From: Chloropicon primus
Lineage: Eukaryota > Chlorophyta > Chloropicophyceae > Chloropicales > Chloropicaceae
Assembly: GCA_023205875.1 (NCBI GenBank)
Contig: CP060765.1
Span: 186,001 to 250,000, forward strand
Length of the DNA: 64,000 nucleotides
Reading direction: 5' to 3'
The notes beneath the pieces were generated by a model. That model was not told the origin of the DNA. It did no database searches and was given only the letters and a program-made list of their open reading frames with translations. Positions 47,763 to 56,668 of the stretch are shown here, one piece after another (position 1 is the stretch's first letter; every line of letters starts with the position of its first letter). The translations under genes and the position numbers were made by a program.

Positions 47763-48770
47763 AACCGTTCTCTCTCTCCCTCTCCTCTTGAAGCGACCCC
47801 CCCCCCCTTTGTTTCTTGCTCTGTCGGATTTCGAGAACTTCCGCTGAATCTGAATCATAACGGCCCGAGGCAACGAGGAGGGGAACACGAGGGGGACGAG
47901 ACGAGGAGGAGAAAGAAAGGAGGACGGGAGCGCGCGGAGGAGGAAGAGAGGGAGAGGCGGAGGCCCAAACAGAAGGAAGCGTCTTCTCTCGCTCGACGAG
48001 GAGAACGGGAGTTTGTGCCGTTCGGAAGGGATGGTGTTGGTGACGTGGGATACGTCGACGATGGGGAGGGGGAGGCGAGGGGCGACCCCACCGTGGATTC
48101 TCTTGTCAACTCGTGGAAATATTGGAACCCTGAGTTTGGAAAACTGAAGGACCGGCGTCCCAGTTGTAACACGGGCCCCTCCAAGAAAAAAGGAGGACTT
48201 CCTCGGGGAGTGTTGAAGCGTCGTGAAAGGTACCATGCGACGATTTCAGGACTAATGGTTCCGAACGAATTATCGTCATTGGGAACCTTTGACACCAAGG
48301 AAGCAGCCGCGGCGCGATATGGCCTCGCTGCCACCTTGTCTCGCGGGAGATCTGCGACACTGAATTGCAGAGTGGGCGACAAACCACTACCTGACACACT
48401 TCTGAGAGACTTCGCTGCTGTGTTGTTTCCCGGAGAAGCCACGAAATCCAATGGCGAAAGGGACGAGGAAGGACTTGACAAAGTACTTGACGACCTCGCT
48501 GCTGCATTGCCTCACGGGAGAGGCGCAGAACTCAATGGCAAAAGAGACGACAAAATTCTTGACAAGCTGCTTGACGAGTTTGGAAAGAGGACGCCCGGGG
48601 AACGATTTGAAATGGCGAATAAGCTAGTTCCAGGTAAGAAGTGGAAAGGATTTCACCGCCAATATCTTGACCGCATCAATGGCAAAGGGGACAAGAAACA
48701 AAAGAGTCCTGTGTGCGGGAAGAGGAAGGCGAGAAGCGACCCCATCTTAGACTCTCTTGTCCGATCCTAG
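47763..48770 (+). CDS. AP2/ERF-like domain protein, N-terminus undefined
   Basis: The frame is open from 47763 to the stop at 48768-48770, but no ATG precedes the conserved part (first in-frame ATG about 48255, inside the domain). So the start lies in an unseen upstream exon, or the gene is partial. The AP2-like domain spans about 48190-48370: GVLKRRERYHATISGL..., then LGTFDTKEAAAARYGLAA and LSRGRSATLN, matching the YLGTFDTEEEAARAYDxAA..GxxAxxN pattern of DNA-binding AP2 domains. It is followed by degenerate repeats of the domain's last part (FAAVLFPGEATKSN, LAAALPHGRGAELN), each trailed by a DKxLDD helix. The motif DPTVDSLVNSW before the domain recurs at the C-terminus as DPILDSLVRS. Confidence 0.6.
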   Translation, partial: NRSLSPSPLEATPPPFVSCSVGFRELPLNLNHNGPRQRGGEHEGDETRRRKKGGRERAEEEERERRRPKQKEASSLARRGEREFVPFGRDGVGDVGYVDDGEGEARGDPTVDSLVNSWKYWNPEFGKLKDRRPSCNTGPSKKKGGLPRGVLKRRERYHATISGLMVPNELSSLGTFDTKEAAAARYGLAATLSRGRSATLNCRVGDKPLPDTLLRDFAAVLFPGEATKSNGERDEEGLDKVLDDLAAALPHGRGAELNGKRDDKILDKLLDEFGKRTPGERFEMANKLVPGKKWKGFHRQYLDRINGKGDKKQKSPVCGKRKARSDPILDSLVRS

Positions 48771-49225
48771 AGCATTCCTAAGCCGATCCTAATCCTAAGC
48801 CGATCCTAGAGAGCATTCCCAAATTTTGCCTTCTTTGACATCGAAGGGCTCCGCAAATGGCAAAAAAAAAGTGCTTCCAATGAGATTTGAACTCATGACC
48901 TTCACCTCGATGTTTTTCATTCTAACGTCATAGAGCGAAAATACTAAAGTGACGCTACTACCAACTGAGCTATGGAAGCAACAACACATGTTTTCTACTC
49001 GAAATTTTACATATATATAACCCACGCCAAGTTGGGGAAGGGGGGACTCGAAGTAGGTTTCTCTGTCACCCGAAGACGACGACGCCGACGACGCCGACGA
49101 CGCAAGTGAAGTGAAGTGAAGTGAAGTGAAGTGGTTGGCATCCGGTCTTGCCCTCCTCGCGTGCATACGTGATTCCGTGGCCCCTTTCTGCTCGCGTTGC
49201 CACGACGACGACGACGACGCACTCC

Positions 49226-49263
<38 letters not shown>

Positions 49264-49460
49264 CTCTGCGTCGTCTCTCTGCGTCTCTGCCTCCGTCCAA
49301 CCACACAAGGTAAGCTAAGCCCAGCCCGTCCTCCTCGCGACCACCGTGCCTCCATCCCGTCCTCCCTGACTGACTGACACCTCTCTCTCCATCCTCCACC
49401 CTTGTTTTTTTTGTTCGTCATCATCAGAAGAAGAAGAGTAAGCTAATCCCAACCCGTCCG
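48771..49460. other. Region with tRNA-Thr and V-ATPase e leader
   Basis: It holds the tRNA gene (48872-48979), a (GTGAA)n pentamer run near 49107-49131, a GA tract at 49229-49261, and two GTAAGCTAA..CCCGTCC copies (about 49309 and 49438) before the V-ATPase e ATG. The latter could mark a leader intron or a small duplication. Confidence 0.45.
48872..48979 (-). tRNA. tRNA-Thr (AGT) with 35-nt intron
   Basis: On the minus strand the acceptor arms GCTTCCA/TGGAAGC pair, with discriminator A. The D-arm is TAGCTCAGTTGGTAGTAGC. The anticodon stem TCACT pairs with GGTGA around loop TTAGTA.., giving anticodon AGT, and the T-arm is ATGAG-TTCAAAT-CTCAT. A 35-nt intron sits at the canonical site one base 3' of the anticodon, so the 108-nt gene leaves a mature tRNA of about 73 nt. 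It reads ACU-type Thr codons (A34 presumably inosine). CCA is not encoded, as expected for a nuclear gene. Confidence 0.9.
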
Positions 49461-49670
49461 ATGTCTTTCTTCCTTGGGACGTTCTTCTTCGTGCTCCTGG
49501 AGTGCATCTTCGTGGCGTGGGTTCAGCTCCGGCGCACCACCGAGAAGCCTTTGAAGCACACGCTGTACGGCACAGCGGTGTTCTGCTGCTGGATCTCGTG
49601 GGCCATGGTCTACGCCTCGCAGATCCACACCGCGATGTACGTCACGCCGGTGCCCAAGACGCCAGAGTAG
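49461..49670 (+). CDS. V-type proton ATPase subunit e
   Basis: Small membrane subunit of the V-ATPase Vo sector (Vma9/subunit e family), 69 residues with two hydrophobic helices (FLGTFFFVLLECIFVAWVQL and TAVFCCWISWAMVYASQI). The second helix keeps the family pattern CCWxxWAxVYxxQ, followed by a short Pro-rich tail (VTPVPKTPE). It acts in acidification of vacuoles and Golgi-derived compartments. ATG 49461 gives the expected family length. Confidence 0.85.
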   Translation: MSFFLGTFFFVLLECIFVAWVQLRRTTEKPLKHTLYGTAVFCCWISWAMVYASQIHTAMYVTPVPKTPE

Positions 49671-49997
49671 CAACCGGGGCTACCGCGAACTATGTAATCC
49701 TCCTAGTATAACAATATCATCATTAGAGGTAGAAAGCGAGCGAGCCGGTGCCGGGCGAGGACTCACGCGGCATGGCAACTCAAACAACGCACTTGTCCTG
49801 AGCCTAGAGTTCTCCTACTACCCACGCGCCACGCTTCAAGACCTTTCCCCTTGACCAAGAAGAAGTCTCCTCGTATTACCTGGGAGGGGCCTAACTGCCA
49901 GCCACAAAGCTTCTCATCGTCGTAACTGAGCCTGAGGCCGTGCAGTCGCCTGGCACACAGCCCTACGCCAGTTAGAGCTGCCACCACCAGAAACCCC

Positions 49998-50037
<40 letters not shown>

Positions 50038-50321
50038 CTCAATCATTGCCTCCTCCTCCTAACCTCCTCCTGTCCTCAACAACAACAACAACAACAACAA
50101 AGCAAAAGTGTCCTTCCTTCCTTCTTCAAGTCTATTCCTATATCACAAGAGAGAACAGCAACAACCTCCTTACCATACTACGGTATGAACAAACCTCCTA
50201 TTCGTATACGATGCCTGCCTCCTTGCTGCTCCCCATGCTCCTCACCACCACCCTCTATGGTACAGCAACAAGAGCCCCCAGCCCTCTGAACACGGACCCT
50301 TGCCCTCCTCCTCCTCCTCCC
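49671..50321. other. Gap 3' of V-ATPase e
   Basis: 650 bp with no protein gene I can support. 49740-49990 is unique, non-repetitive and stays partly open on the minus strand without an ATG; it could be a 3'UTR, a structured RNA or nothing. A GA tract (50006-50032) and an (AAC)n run (about 50079-50100) follow. Confidence 0.35.
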
Positions 50322-50609
50322 TCAGTCCACCTGCATCTTGAGGGCAGCCTCTGCCATGAGCCTCTCCCTTGCTTTTGCCTTTGACGCGGCGTTCTTGATC
50401 TTGATCCCCTTGACGACGGAGTTCCTCTTGAGCTTAATGCCCCTCTTGCTCTTCCTCTTGACGACCAAAGCACCCAACTTGTTCTTGCGTTCGGTCTGCT
50501 TCTTCCTCTTTTCTGCCTTTTCCTTGCGTTCTTCGGCGAGCTTCTTTTCCCTCTCGGCGTTGAAGGCGTGCTGGTTGCGCCGCGTGCTCAGCTTGTTCTT
50601 CTTCGACAT
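50322..50609 (-). CDS. Small Lys/Arg-rich basic protein, probably nucleolar
   Basis: A 95-residue, highly basic, helical protein (MSKKNKLSTRRNQHAFNAER, then a KKLAEERKEKAEKRKK run). Its more conserved-looking second half is LGALVVKRKSKRGIKLKRNS and ends KARERLMAEAALKMQVD. Composition and size resemble small ribosome-biogenesis factors, but I do not recognise the family. It is divergent from the NEPRO-like gene, 490 bp apart, so the two could share a promoter region. Confidence 0.65.
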   Translation of the reverse strand: MSKKNKLSTRRNQHAFNAEREKKLAEERKEKAEKRKKQTERKNKLGALVVKRKSKRGIKLKRNSVVKGIKIKNAASKAKARERLMAEAALKMQVD

Positions 50610-51037
50610 TGGGTCAACTCCTCGCCTTGCCTCCTCCCTGCACTCCCCTCACCTTGTCCCTCTTCCTCTCTTCCTCTTCGCCGCCTCTGCCTCTCTGCAG
50701 ACTCCAGCTGATCGAGGGTGTGTGTGTGTGTGTGTGTGGCGGTGGGTGATGCTTCCCGGTTCCGGGTTCCTTTCCCTCGTGAGGAAGACCTCCGTCGCTC
50801 TCCGGCGTTTGGACAAGGACCTCCAAGTCGTGGTCGAGATACTGAGTCCCGGTCCTTTGATGGAAAGGAACAAGAACGAGGAAACCATCGACAAGGAACA
50901 ACTCAGCGAGAGGAAGGACTCCGCGAGGGAACACCTCGAACGAGCTCAAGACGCCTGGAGGGGAATCCGCGACAGGGAGACGTACCACAACACCTGACGA
51001 CGGAGGGGACAAACGATAGCCTCGGCCAGCAGCAGCA

Positions 51038-51068
<31 letters not shown>

Positions 51069-51099
51069 CTTCTTCTTCTTCTTCTTCTTCTTCGTTAAG
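50610..51099. other. Divergent region, basic protein / NEPRO-like gene
   Basis: It holds a GT repeat (about 50719-50737) and a long (TTC)n run at 51042-51092 ending a few bases before the NEPRO-like ATG. No CTTTCGAAAG element is evident. Confidence 0.45.
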
Positions 51100-52050
51100 A
51101 TGGCGATGGCAGCAGCAGCGCGAGGTGGTGATGGTTGTGTTCGCTCCTCCTGTCAGGAAGACTTGCTGGTCCTGAGCAAGCTGTTGAGGAAGAACAGGAG
51201 CCAGCATCGGAGGGGTCGCTACTTTAGGGAGCTGGACATGCTAGCTCGGTCGCTCAAGGCGTACCTCGGTCGAGTCACTGCTCTGCAAGGGACCCACAGG
51301 GATGCCCTGCTGGTGAGTTGTGCCCAGCTGGAGCGCCTGGGACTTCTGGTTGCGAGGTGTGCCTCCACGTTGACGTCCCTTCTGGCGAGGACGCACTTCA
51401 TGCCGTTCTCCCTCGTTGCTCTGACCCTTGTGGCGAGGCTAAGGGTCCTCCTGGCGCACGAGCTGTCGGAGAGCGTCCGGTCGTACAACAACAACACCAG
51501 CACTGGCTCTTGTGGCAGAGCCCCGGAGTTCATGCGGTTGAGCTGGACCGAGGCACCGTACCCCAAAGTGTGCTGCCACTTTCCGGAGGACTTCAGGGAC
51601 ACCCAGGTCGAGCGGGAGGAGAGGGACTTGCGAGAAGAGGAGGACGAGCTGTGCGTGATCGACGACAAGTGCCGAGGAGGAGAGGAGGAGGACCTGGGGG
51701 AGGCCCTTGAGCGTCGTAAGAAGAAGGCCAAGATGGAGCCACCAAAACCAGAACCAAAGCTTCCTTCGCCAAAGCTTCCTTCGCGAAAGCCACCCAAGCA
51801 GCAGCCCAAGCAGGAGCCCAAGCAGGAGCTCAAGCCCCTTGATGGCGCTCGCTCGAACGTCGCTTTCGTGGCCGTGGAAGCTTCCTCCTCCAGCAGCATC
51901 AAGAAGAAGAAGAAGCCCAGCAACGCCTGGCGGGCCCTCGTGCCCTTGCAGAAACCTGGTCAGGGCGACGACTCGAAAGCGGCGTCTGAAATCGATGACA
52001 TCTTCAAGCAGCTGTCGTCAAAGAAGAAGAAGAAGAACAAGAAGCTGTAA
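51100..52050 (+). CDS. NEPRO-like (DUF4477) nucleolar protein
   Basis: A 316-residue protein. The N-terminal helical domain (about 16-115) has the NEPRO signature LSKLLRKNRSQHRRGRYFRE then LDMLARSLKAYL. In animals NEPRO/RMP64 associates with RNase MRP and functions in rRNA processing, so the same nucleolar role is inferred. A WTEAPYPKVCC segment, an acidic stretch, a Pro/Lys-rich linker (PKPEPKLPSPKLPSRKPPK) and a C-terminal helix with poly-Lys (EIDDIFKQLSSKKKKKNKKL) follow. The stop codon falls in the first bases of a 341-bp tandem duplication. Confidence 0.72.
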   Translation: MAMAAAARGGDGCVRSSCQEDLLVLSKLLRKNRSQHRRGRYFRELDMLARSLKAYLGRVTALQGTHRDALLVSCAQLERLGLLVARCASTLTSLLARTHFMPFSLVALTLVARLRVLLAHELSESVRSYNNNTSTGSCGRAPEFMRLSWTEAPYPKVCCHFPEDFRDTQVEREERDLREEEDELCVIDDKCRGGEEEDLGEALERRKKKAKMEPPKPEPKLPSPKLPSRKPPKQQPKQEPKQELKPLDGARSNVAFVAVEASSSSSIKKKKKPSNAWRALVPLQKPGQGDDSKAASEIDDIFKQLSSKKKKKNKKL

Positions 52051-52726
52051 AAGGTGCTTGCTTCACCACTCCACACAGAGCTTTGGCTGGACTCGACCTC
52101 CAGGATAGAGGATGGCGATTGGATTGTGCCCCCAAGGTGCCATCCTCTCACGTAAACACCATCTCACAACATTGGGACGACCTCGTGGCGATGATGCAGA
52201 CTTGGGAATGGCGAGGGCCCTGGCAAGGACGGTGGGGACGTCGCAGAGGATTCCGGAGGATTCCGAAGATTTCAAAGTCTCATCGAGGTCCTCTCAAAAT
52301 CCTTTACTTGTTTTATACTACACCACACATATTCTCTTCTTCTGATGATGATGATGATCATCATCATCATCATCATCATCATCATCTGTAAAAGATGCTT
52401 GCTTCACCACTCCACACAGAGCTTTGGCTGGACTCGACCTCCAGGATAGAGGATGGCGATTGGATTGTGCCCCCAAGGTGCCATCCTCTCACGTAAACAC
52501 CATCTCACAACATTGGGACGACCTCGTGGCGATGATGCAGACTTGGGAATGGCGAGGGCCCTGGCAAGGACGGTGGGGACGTCGCAGAGGATTCCGGAGG
52601 ATTCCGAAGATTTCAAAGTCTCATCGAGGTCCTCTCAAAATCCTTTACTTGTTTTATACTACACCACACATATTCTCTTCTTCTGATGATGATCATCATC
52701 ATCATCATCTATAAAACCAGCCCAGC
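52045..52726. repeat. 341-bp tandem duplication, two near-identical copies
   Basis: Copies begin at about 52045 and 52386 (both CTGTAAAAG or CTGTAAAAGATG, then GCTTGCTTCACCACTCC). The first copy starts inside the last codon of the NEPRO-like gene. Both end in GATGAT..CATCAT runs of different length that can fold on themselves. Otherwise only single-base differences are visible. It is too young and too near a 3' end to be a separate gene. Confidence 0.9.
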
Positions 52727-52757
52727 CCAAGCGCTCGGGAACCGCTCCCTCTCACGA

Positions 52758-54314
52758 TCACTTCCTCGACTTTCTCAGCTCCAGCTTCTTCGAGTTGCTT
52801 TTCAGCACCTCCCTATCGAGCAAAGACTCGTTGTCCGAGTTGTCGCTGTCACCTCCGTTGTCCACGACGCCGAGGAAGACCCTCATGTTTCCTGGCCCGG
52901 GGTCCGGCAAGTCCTTGGTGGTTATGGAGGCCTTGGCGGCCTCATCATCCTGGACATACTCCACCGCCTTCATCATCTTGGCCTCCATGAGGATCATCAT
53001 CTCTGAGATCGTGTCGTTCTCTATCGCGTCCATCAGGGTCGCGTTCAGCTGAGTCTGCAGCAAGTTGTCGTCCTTGGATATCTTGATCTCCGCCAGCTTC
53101 TCGAACAGGTGAAGAATTCCCGTCTTGATCTCGATCAGAAGCTTGGCCGATTGCTCGAAGTGGTCCCTCATGAGGATGCACTGATCCTCCTCCTGGTGCA
53201 GAATCTTCTCGAACTGGTCGGCGACCTTGTGGTTGTCACCCGACAGGCTCCCGGTGTACTTCATCTCCTCGAGCCTCGACTTGAGGAGGGCCTTCTCCTC
53301 CAGCTTCTGGTCCACCTTGGCCTGGTTCTCCTTGACGAGCTGCCTGAGGTTCGTCTTCGTCTCGTCCTGGTTCAAGACCTTCTGCACGAGCTCGTTCACC
53401 TCGTAAATTCCCGTGGCCTCCTTGATCTTCTGGAATGCCTCCTCGTACGTCGTCACTTTGTTGCTGATGATCTCGTCCTGCTTCTTCTGCTTGGCTTTCA
53501 CTTGCTTCTGGATCTTCAGGTCGGTATACACCATCTCAGCCTCCTTGGAGATCGCCTCGTACTTTTCCTTCTCCCTCTTTCTAATCTTCGCGTGCAGCTC
53601 CTTCTTCGCTTTCATCTGCTGCTTCCTCTCCTTGAGCTCTCGAAACCTCAGATTCCTTTCGGTGGCCACCTGGTCCGCGATGGAATGAAGCTCCAGCTTC
53701 GCCACCTCTCTGGCATGGTTCGCATCGTGTGACATGAGGACCAACTCGCCCAAGTCCACCTCCCTGTCCCGCAGAGTCTTCTCTATCATGCCCAACTGGT
53801 TGTCGAAACTGACCCGGTCCTCCCTCAGCTTCCCGACAATCTGCTCGTACGTCTTGCGGATGCTGTGAGCCTCGTTGTACTTCACCAAGGCCTTGTCCAG
53901 CCTGTTCTCCAGAAGCCTGATGTAACGCATCTGTGGAGAGTCCTCGTCCGTGGGCCGCACAGCGTCCCTCTGCAAGTCCTTGGTGTTGTCCCTCAGCTTC
54001 TCCAGCTCCCTGGAAAGTTTGAGGACGTCCGTGTGGCACTCATCGTAACGCTTCCTCAGGACCCTCGCGTGGCCCACGAGGTTCTTGTACTCGGCCTCGT
54101 TGGGGTCGCCCTTGCTCACCGACGAGCGAACCTTGGCCAGGTTGTTCCTCAACTTTTTGTTCTCGCTCTTGGCCAGAATCATCGTCTCCTTGTTCTGCTT
54201 GATGGTCCACTGGGAGGCCTCGTAGTGGGCCTTCCTGTCATCCTCCAGCAGAGCATACTTCTGCTGAAGCTCAGCAAGCTTGTCCTCCGCAGAATTCCTT
54301 ATCTTGGTCCTCAT
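52758..54314 (-). CDS. ODAD3: Outer dynein arm docking complex protein ODAD3 (CCDC151/ODA10)
   Basis: A 518-residue coiled-coil protein needed in other organisms to assemble or dock outer dynein arms. Diagnostic segments match CCDC151: LLEDDRKAHYEASQWTIKQN near the N-terminus, YIRLLENRLDKALVKYNEAH with RKTYEQIVGKLREDRVSFDN, AREVAKLELHSIADQVATER, and KIKEATGIYEVNELVQKVLN followed by LEEMKYTGSL. Coiled coil covers almost the whole length; the tail is acidic then basic (LKSNSKKLELRKSRK). The gene is intronless. A perfect CTCTTTCGAAAGAG element lies about 235 bp upstream in sense orientation. Confidence 0.9.
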   Translation of the reverse strand: MRTKIRNSAEDKLAELQQKYALLEDDRKAHYEASQWTIKQNKETMILAKSENKKLRNNLAKVRSSVSKGDPNEAEYKNLVGHARVLRKRYDECHTDVLKLSRELEKLRDNTKDLQRDAVRPTDEDSPQMRYIRLLENRLDKALVKYNEAHSIRKTYEQIVGKLREDRVSFDNQLGMIEKTLRDREVDLGELVLMSHDANHAREVAKLELHSIADQVATERNLRFRELKERKQQMKAKKELHAKIRKREKEKYEAISKEAEMVYTDLKIQKQVKAKQKKQDEIISNKVTTYEEAFQKIKEATGIYEVNELVQKVLNQDETKTNLRQLVKENQAKVDQKLEEKALLKSRLEEMKYTGSLSGDNHKVADQFEKILHQEEDQCILMRDHFEQSAKLLIEIKTGILHLFEKLAEIKISKDDNLLQTQLNATLMDAIENDTISEMMILMEAKMMKAVEYVQDDEAAKASITTKDLPDPGPGNMRVFLGVVDNGGDSDNSDNESLLDREVLKSNSKKLELRKSRK

Positions 54315-55196
54315 CTTGCTTGCTTCAAAACTTCAGGACACAAAGTCAAGCAAAGTCCGTACCAATCCTCCGAGTGACCTCCCCCACCCCCAAAAAAGTC
54401 CAAAGATAAACAAACACCCTCTCGTCACCTTCAAGGCCTCTGGGCCATGGGCACACACCCCTCCCCGTCCTGCTTGGAAAAACCAAAAACACACAAAACT
54501 TTGTTTTCAGCGCTCACCCTTCCCCTGTAGCGAACCAATTCTCTCGAGGGAGGGCTCTTTCGAAAGAGGGTGAGACAATCCTTCGACCTAGAACCCTTCC
54601 CTTGGTCCCACGCCTCATCTTGGACACATTATTCACGACCCAAAACCCTTACCTCTTGTCTCCTTTTGCCTCGAGTGCCGACTCTCTCGTTCTCTCCACC
54701 TCGGGCTTCGGTCAATTCTTTCTCCTCAACAAGGGTTTACTGCACGGATGACCTGGTTTACAATTTTGTAATCCACGTTTCGAATATGTACACTATAATG
54801 AAGTGTTTACACCATTAAATAGACACAAACGGGGGACTTTTTACGAGGCAACCCCCGAACAAAGTAACGCTTGGTTTCGTCACGTCACTCTCGGCTCAGC
54901 GAATGCATGCATAGGGTGGAGCATCGGGCTTTTTCATCGTCTATGCCTCTTGTCTCCGTCACCGGTACTGCACTCAAGCCGCCGCCTGTCACCAACCAGC
55001 AATCAATCGTATTGTCCTTGTCCCTCCTTTCTTCTGTTGTCTGGGACTGTGAGAGCCTCTCACTGAGGTGAGCACCCTTCTTGTTGCATAGGCCCTAGGT
55101 TGCACCTGGGGGAGGGTGTGTGGCTTCCCTTCGGTTCTTCGAGGAAGAGGGGCATTCGGAGCACCTCTCCCCCTCCTCCCCCTCATCGAGACTACA
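54315..55196. other. Divergent region, ODAD3 / F-box-ankyrin gene
   Basis: It contains the ODAD3 element (54541-54570) and an AT-richer stretch around 54750-54850. No gene is supported. Confidence 0.45.
54541..54570 (-). promoter_or_regulatory. Recurrent CTTTCGAAAG element (perfect palindrome)
   Basis: The minus strand reads CCTCTTTCGAAAGAGCCCTC followed by CCTCGAGAG, the best full match in the window: core palindrome, CCCTC and CTCGAGAG. Sense orientation for ODAD3. Confidence 0.6.
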
Positions 55197-56123
55197 ATGG
55201 AGGGCCTGGCACCGCGGTTCGAGCCGAGAGGCGACCGATTGCTGGGGAGCGCAGAGTCTCTGCACCACACAACTGTGGGTGGACTGCCACGGGAGCTGTG
55301 GGTGGAAATTTTTCGCCACCTGCACCGCCCCTACGACGGACTCGCTTTTGGTTTGGCTTGCAGGACGTTTCTCCAGGTGGTGGTCGAGGAAGAGGAAGCG
55401 AGCGCGGCGGTTCTCGAGGGTCGTCGTCGTCCACGCCTTCGCCGACGTCCACTGCTCAGCACAAAGTTGACGAAAGGGAGGCTTTTCGAGCAAGCGCCGT
55501 GCTTCAGCCTGGGATGGTACCGGTGGGTCCTCCAGTCGTTCAAGAGAAAGGTGGGGCGCCCCGGCCGGTGGAGGTATGGCGAGCCCCAGGACCATTTCTA
55601 CGACTACGACTTGGTGCTTGTCGCCTCCATCCAGGGCAGCCTCGAGGCCCTTACCTGGTTGGTGGGCCAAGGGATCAGTTTGGACACCAACGACCGGCGG
55701 TGCAGGAGAGGAGTTGCTGGCGGAGGCCACGTCGAGATGGCGGAATACTTGAAGCGGTCGGGAGAATCACCGCAGGCGGGGCTTCCTTCCTTTTGCAGTG
55801 CAGCTGCAGCCAGCGCAGGCCATGTCGAGGTTCTGAAGTGGCTCAAGAGCAAGGGGTACGAGTTCGACGCATCCACAAGTGCCTGGTCGGTTTATGGAGG
55901 TCACCTTCACGTCCTCAAGTGGCTCAGAAGCCAAGATCCGCCTTGTGATTGGGACGAGTTCACCTGTTCTTGGGCAGCGCTCGGTGGCGACCTTACAATC
56001 CTGCAGTGGGCTCGAGGACAGGACCCTCCTTGCCCTTGGAACATCCAAAAGTGCCTTGAGCTCGCAAGAAGTAACTCCCATTGGCACATCTGGGAATGGA
56101 TCGCATCAGGGACCGCGGAGTGA
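55197..56123 (+). CDS. F-box/ankyrin-repeat protein
   Basis: A 308-residue protein. An F-box-like N-terminus (GLPRELWVEIFRHLHRPYDG, LAFGLACRTFLQVV) is followed by several ankyrin-type helix pairs: GGHVEMAEYLKRSGE, AGHVEVLKWLKSKGYEFDAS, GGHLHVLKWLRSQDPPCDWD and GGDLTILQWARGQDPPCPWN, ending HIWEWIASGTAE. F-box proteins act as substrate receptors of SCF ubiquitin ligases; the ankyrin part would recruit the target, which is unknown. Such proteins form large families in some small algae. A related, interrupted copy is at 45562. ATG 55197 is the first ATG of the frame. Confidence 0.8.
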   Translation: MEGLAPRFEPRGDRLLGSAESLHHTTVGGLPRELWVEIFRHLHRPYDGLAFGLACRTFLQVVVEEEEASAAVLEGRRRPRLRRRPLLSTKLTKGRLFEQAPCFSLGWYRWVLQSFKRKVGRPGRWRYGEPQDHFYDYDLVLVASIQGSLEALTWLVGQGISLDTNDRRCRRGVAGGGHVEMAEYLKRSGESPQAGLPSFCSAAAASAGHVEVLKWLKSKGYEFDASTSAWSVYGGHLHVLKWLRSQDPPCDWDEFTCSWAALGGDLTILQWARGQDPPCPWNIQKCLELARSNSHWHIWEWIASGTAE

Positions 56124-56616
56124 CACAATCAGACTCGTCTCTACTCTATATTGTTTGCCTCACACCGTCGTCGGCGTGCAACCTTTGTAATGTCTAAAAC
56201 TCCTCTCCTGTTCCACCTCTCCCCCCCCAAAAAAGACAAAAGCTTGGCATGAGGCATCAGCAAGCTTGCGTGCACAACCAGATGCAGCGCTAGGGCTGGT
56301 GCCATTGTCCTCCACTGCTGTCTCCCTCCCTTCCCTCCAAGGGAACATGATCTCATCACTCATCACTTTGAAGCAGCTTCGAGCTCCTCCCAGCAGCTGC
56401 TTCAATTGAATTGAATCTGGTCAATCGATCGATCGGTCGAGAGAGAGAGAGAGAGAGGAGCGGCGAGGAGGGCGGAGGTTCGAGGGCGCGTGGACACAGG
56501 AGAGAGGGAGGAGGGTATTCAGTCAGAAGAGTCTTCTCTTCGTCTTTCTGTGGACCCCTCGGTTGAAGGAAACGACGGAGTGGCGAGGATTTCACAAACG
56601 AAAGAGGTGAAGTGTT

Positions 56617-56659
<43 letters not shown>

Positions 56660-56668
56660 TCTTTGCTG
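56124..56668. other. Leader region of the ASH2-like gene
   Basis: It holds GATCGATCG and GA runs (56430-56458), an element at 56540-56568 and a (GA)n tract (about 56619-56657) ending about 12 bp before the ATG. No gene is seen. Confidence 0.45.
56540..56568 (+). promoter_or_regulatory. Recurrent element, diverged copy
   Basis: TCGTCTTTCTGTGGACCCCT followed by CGGTTGAAGG. It retains the GTCTTTC and CCCTCGGTTGA halves. Sense orientation, about 100-130 bp before the ASH2-like ATG. Confidence 0.4.

Noticed and set aside
47855-48481. 208-codon minus-strand frame over the AP2-like region
   Set aside because: Ser/Pro/Arg-rich shadow; the plus strand carries the recognisable AP2 pattern.
50338-50997. 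219-codon plus-strand frame
   Set aside because: Its first half is antisense to the small basic protein and the rest passes through a GT repeat; no domain.
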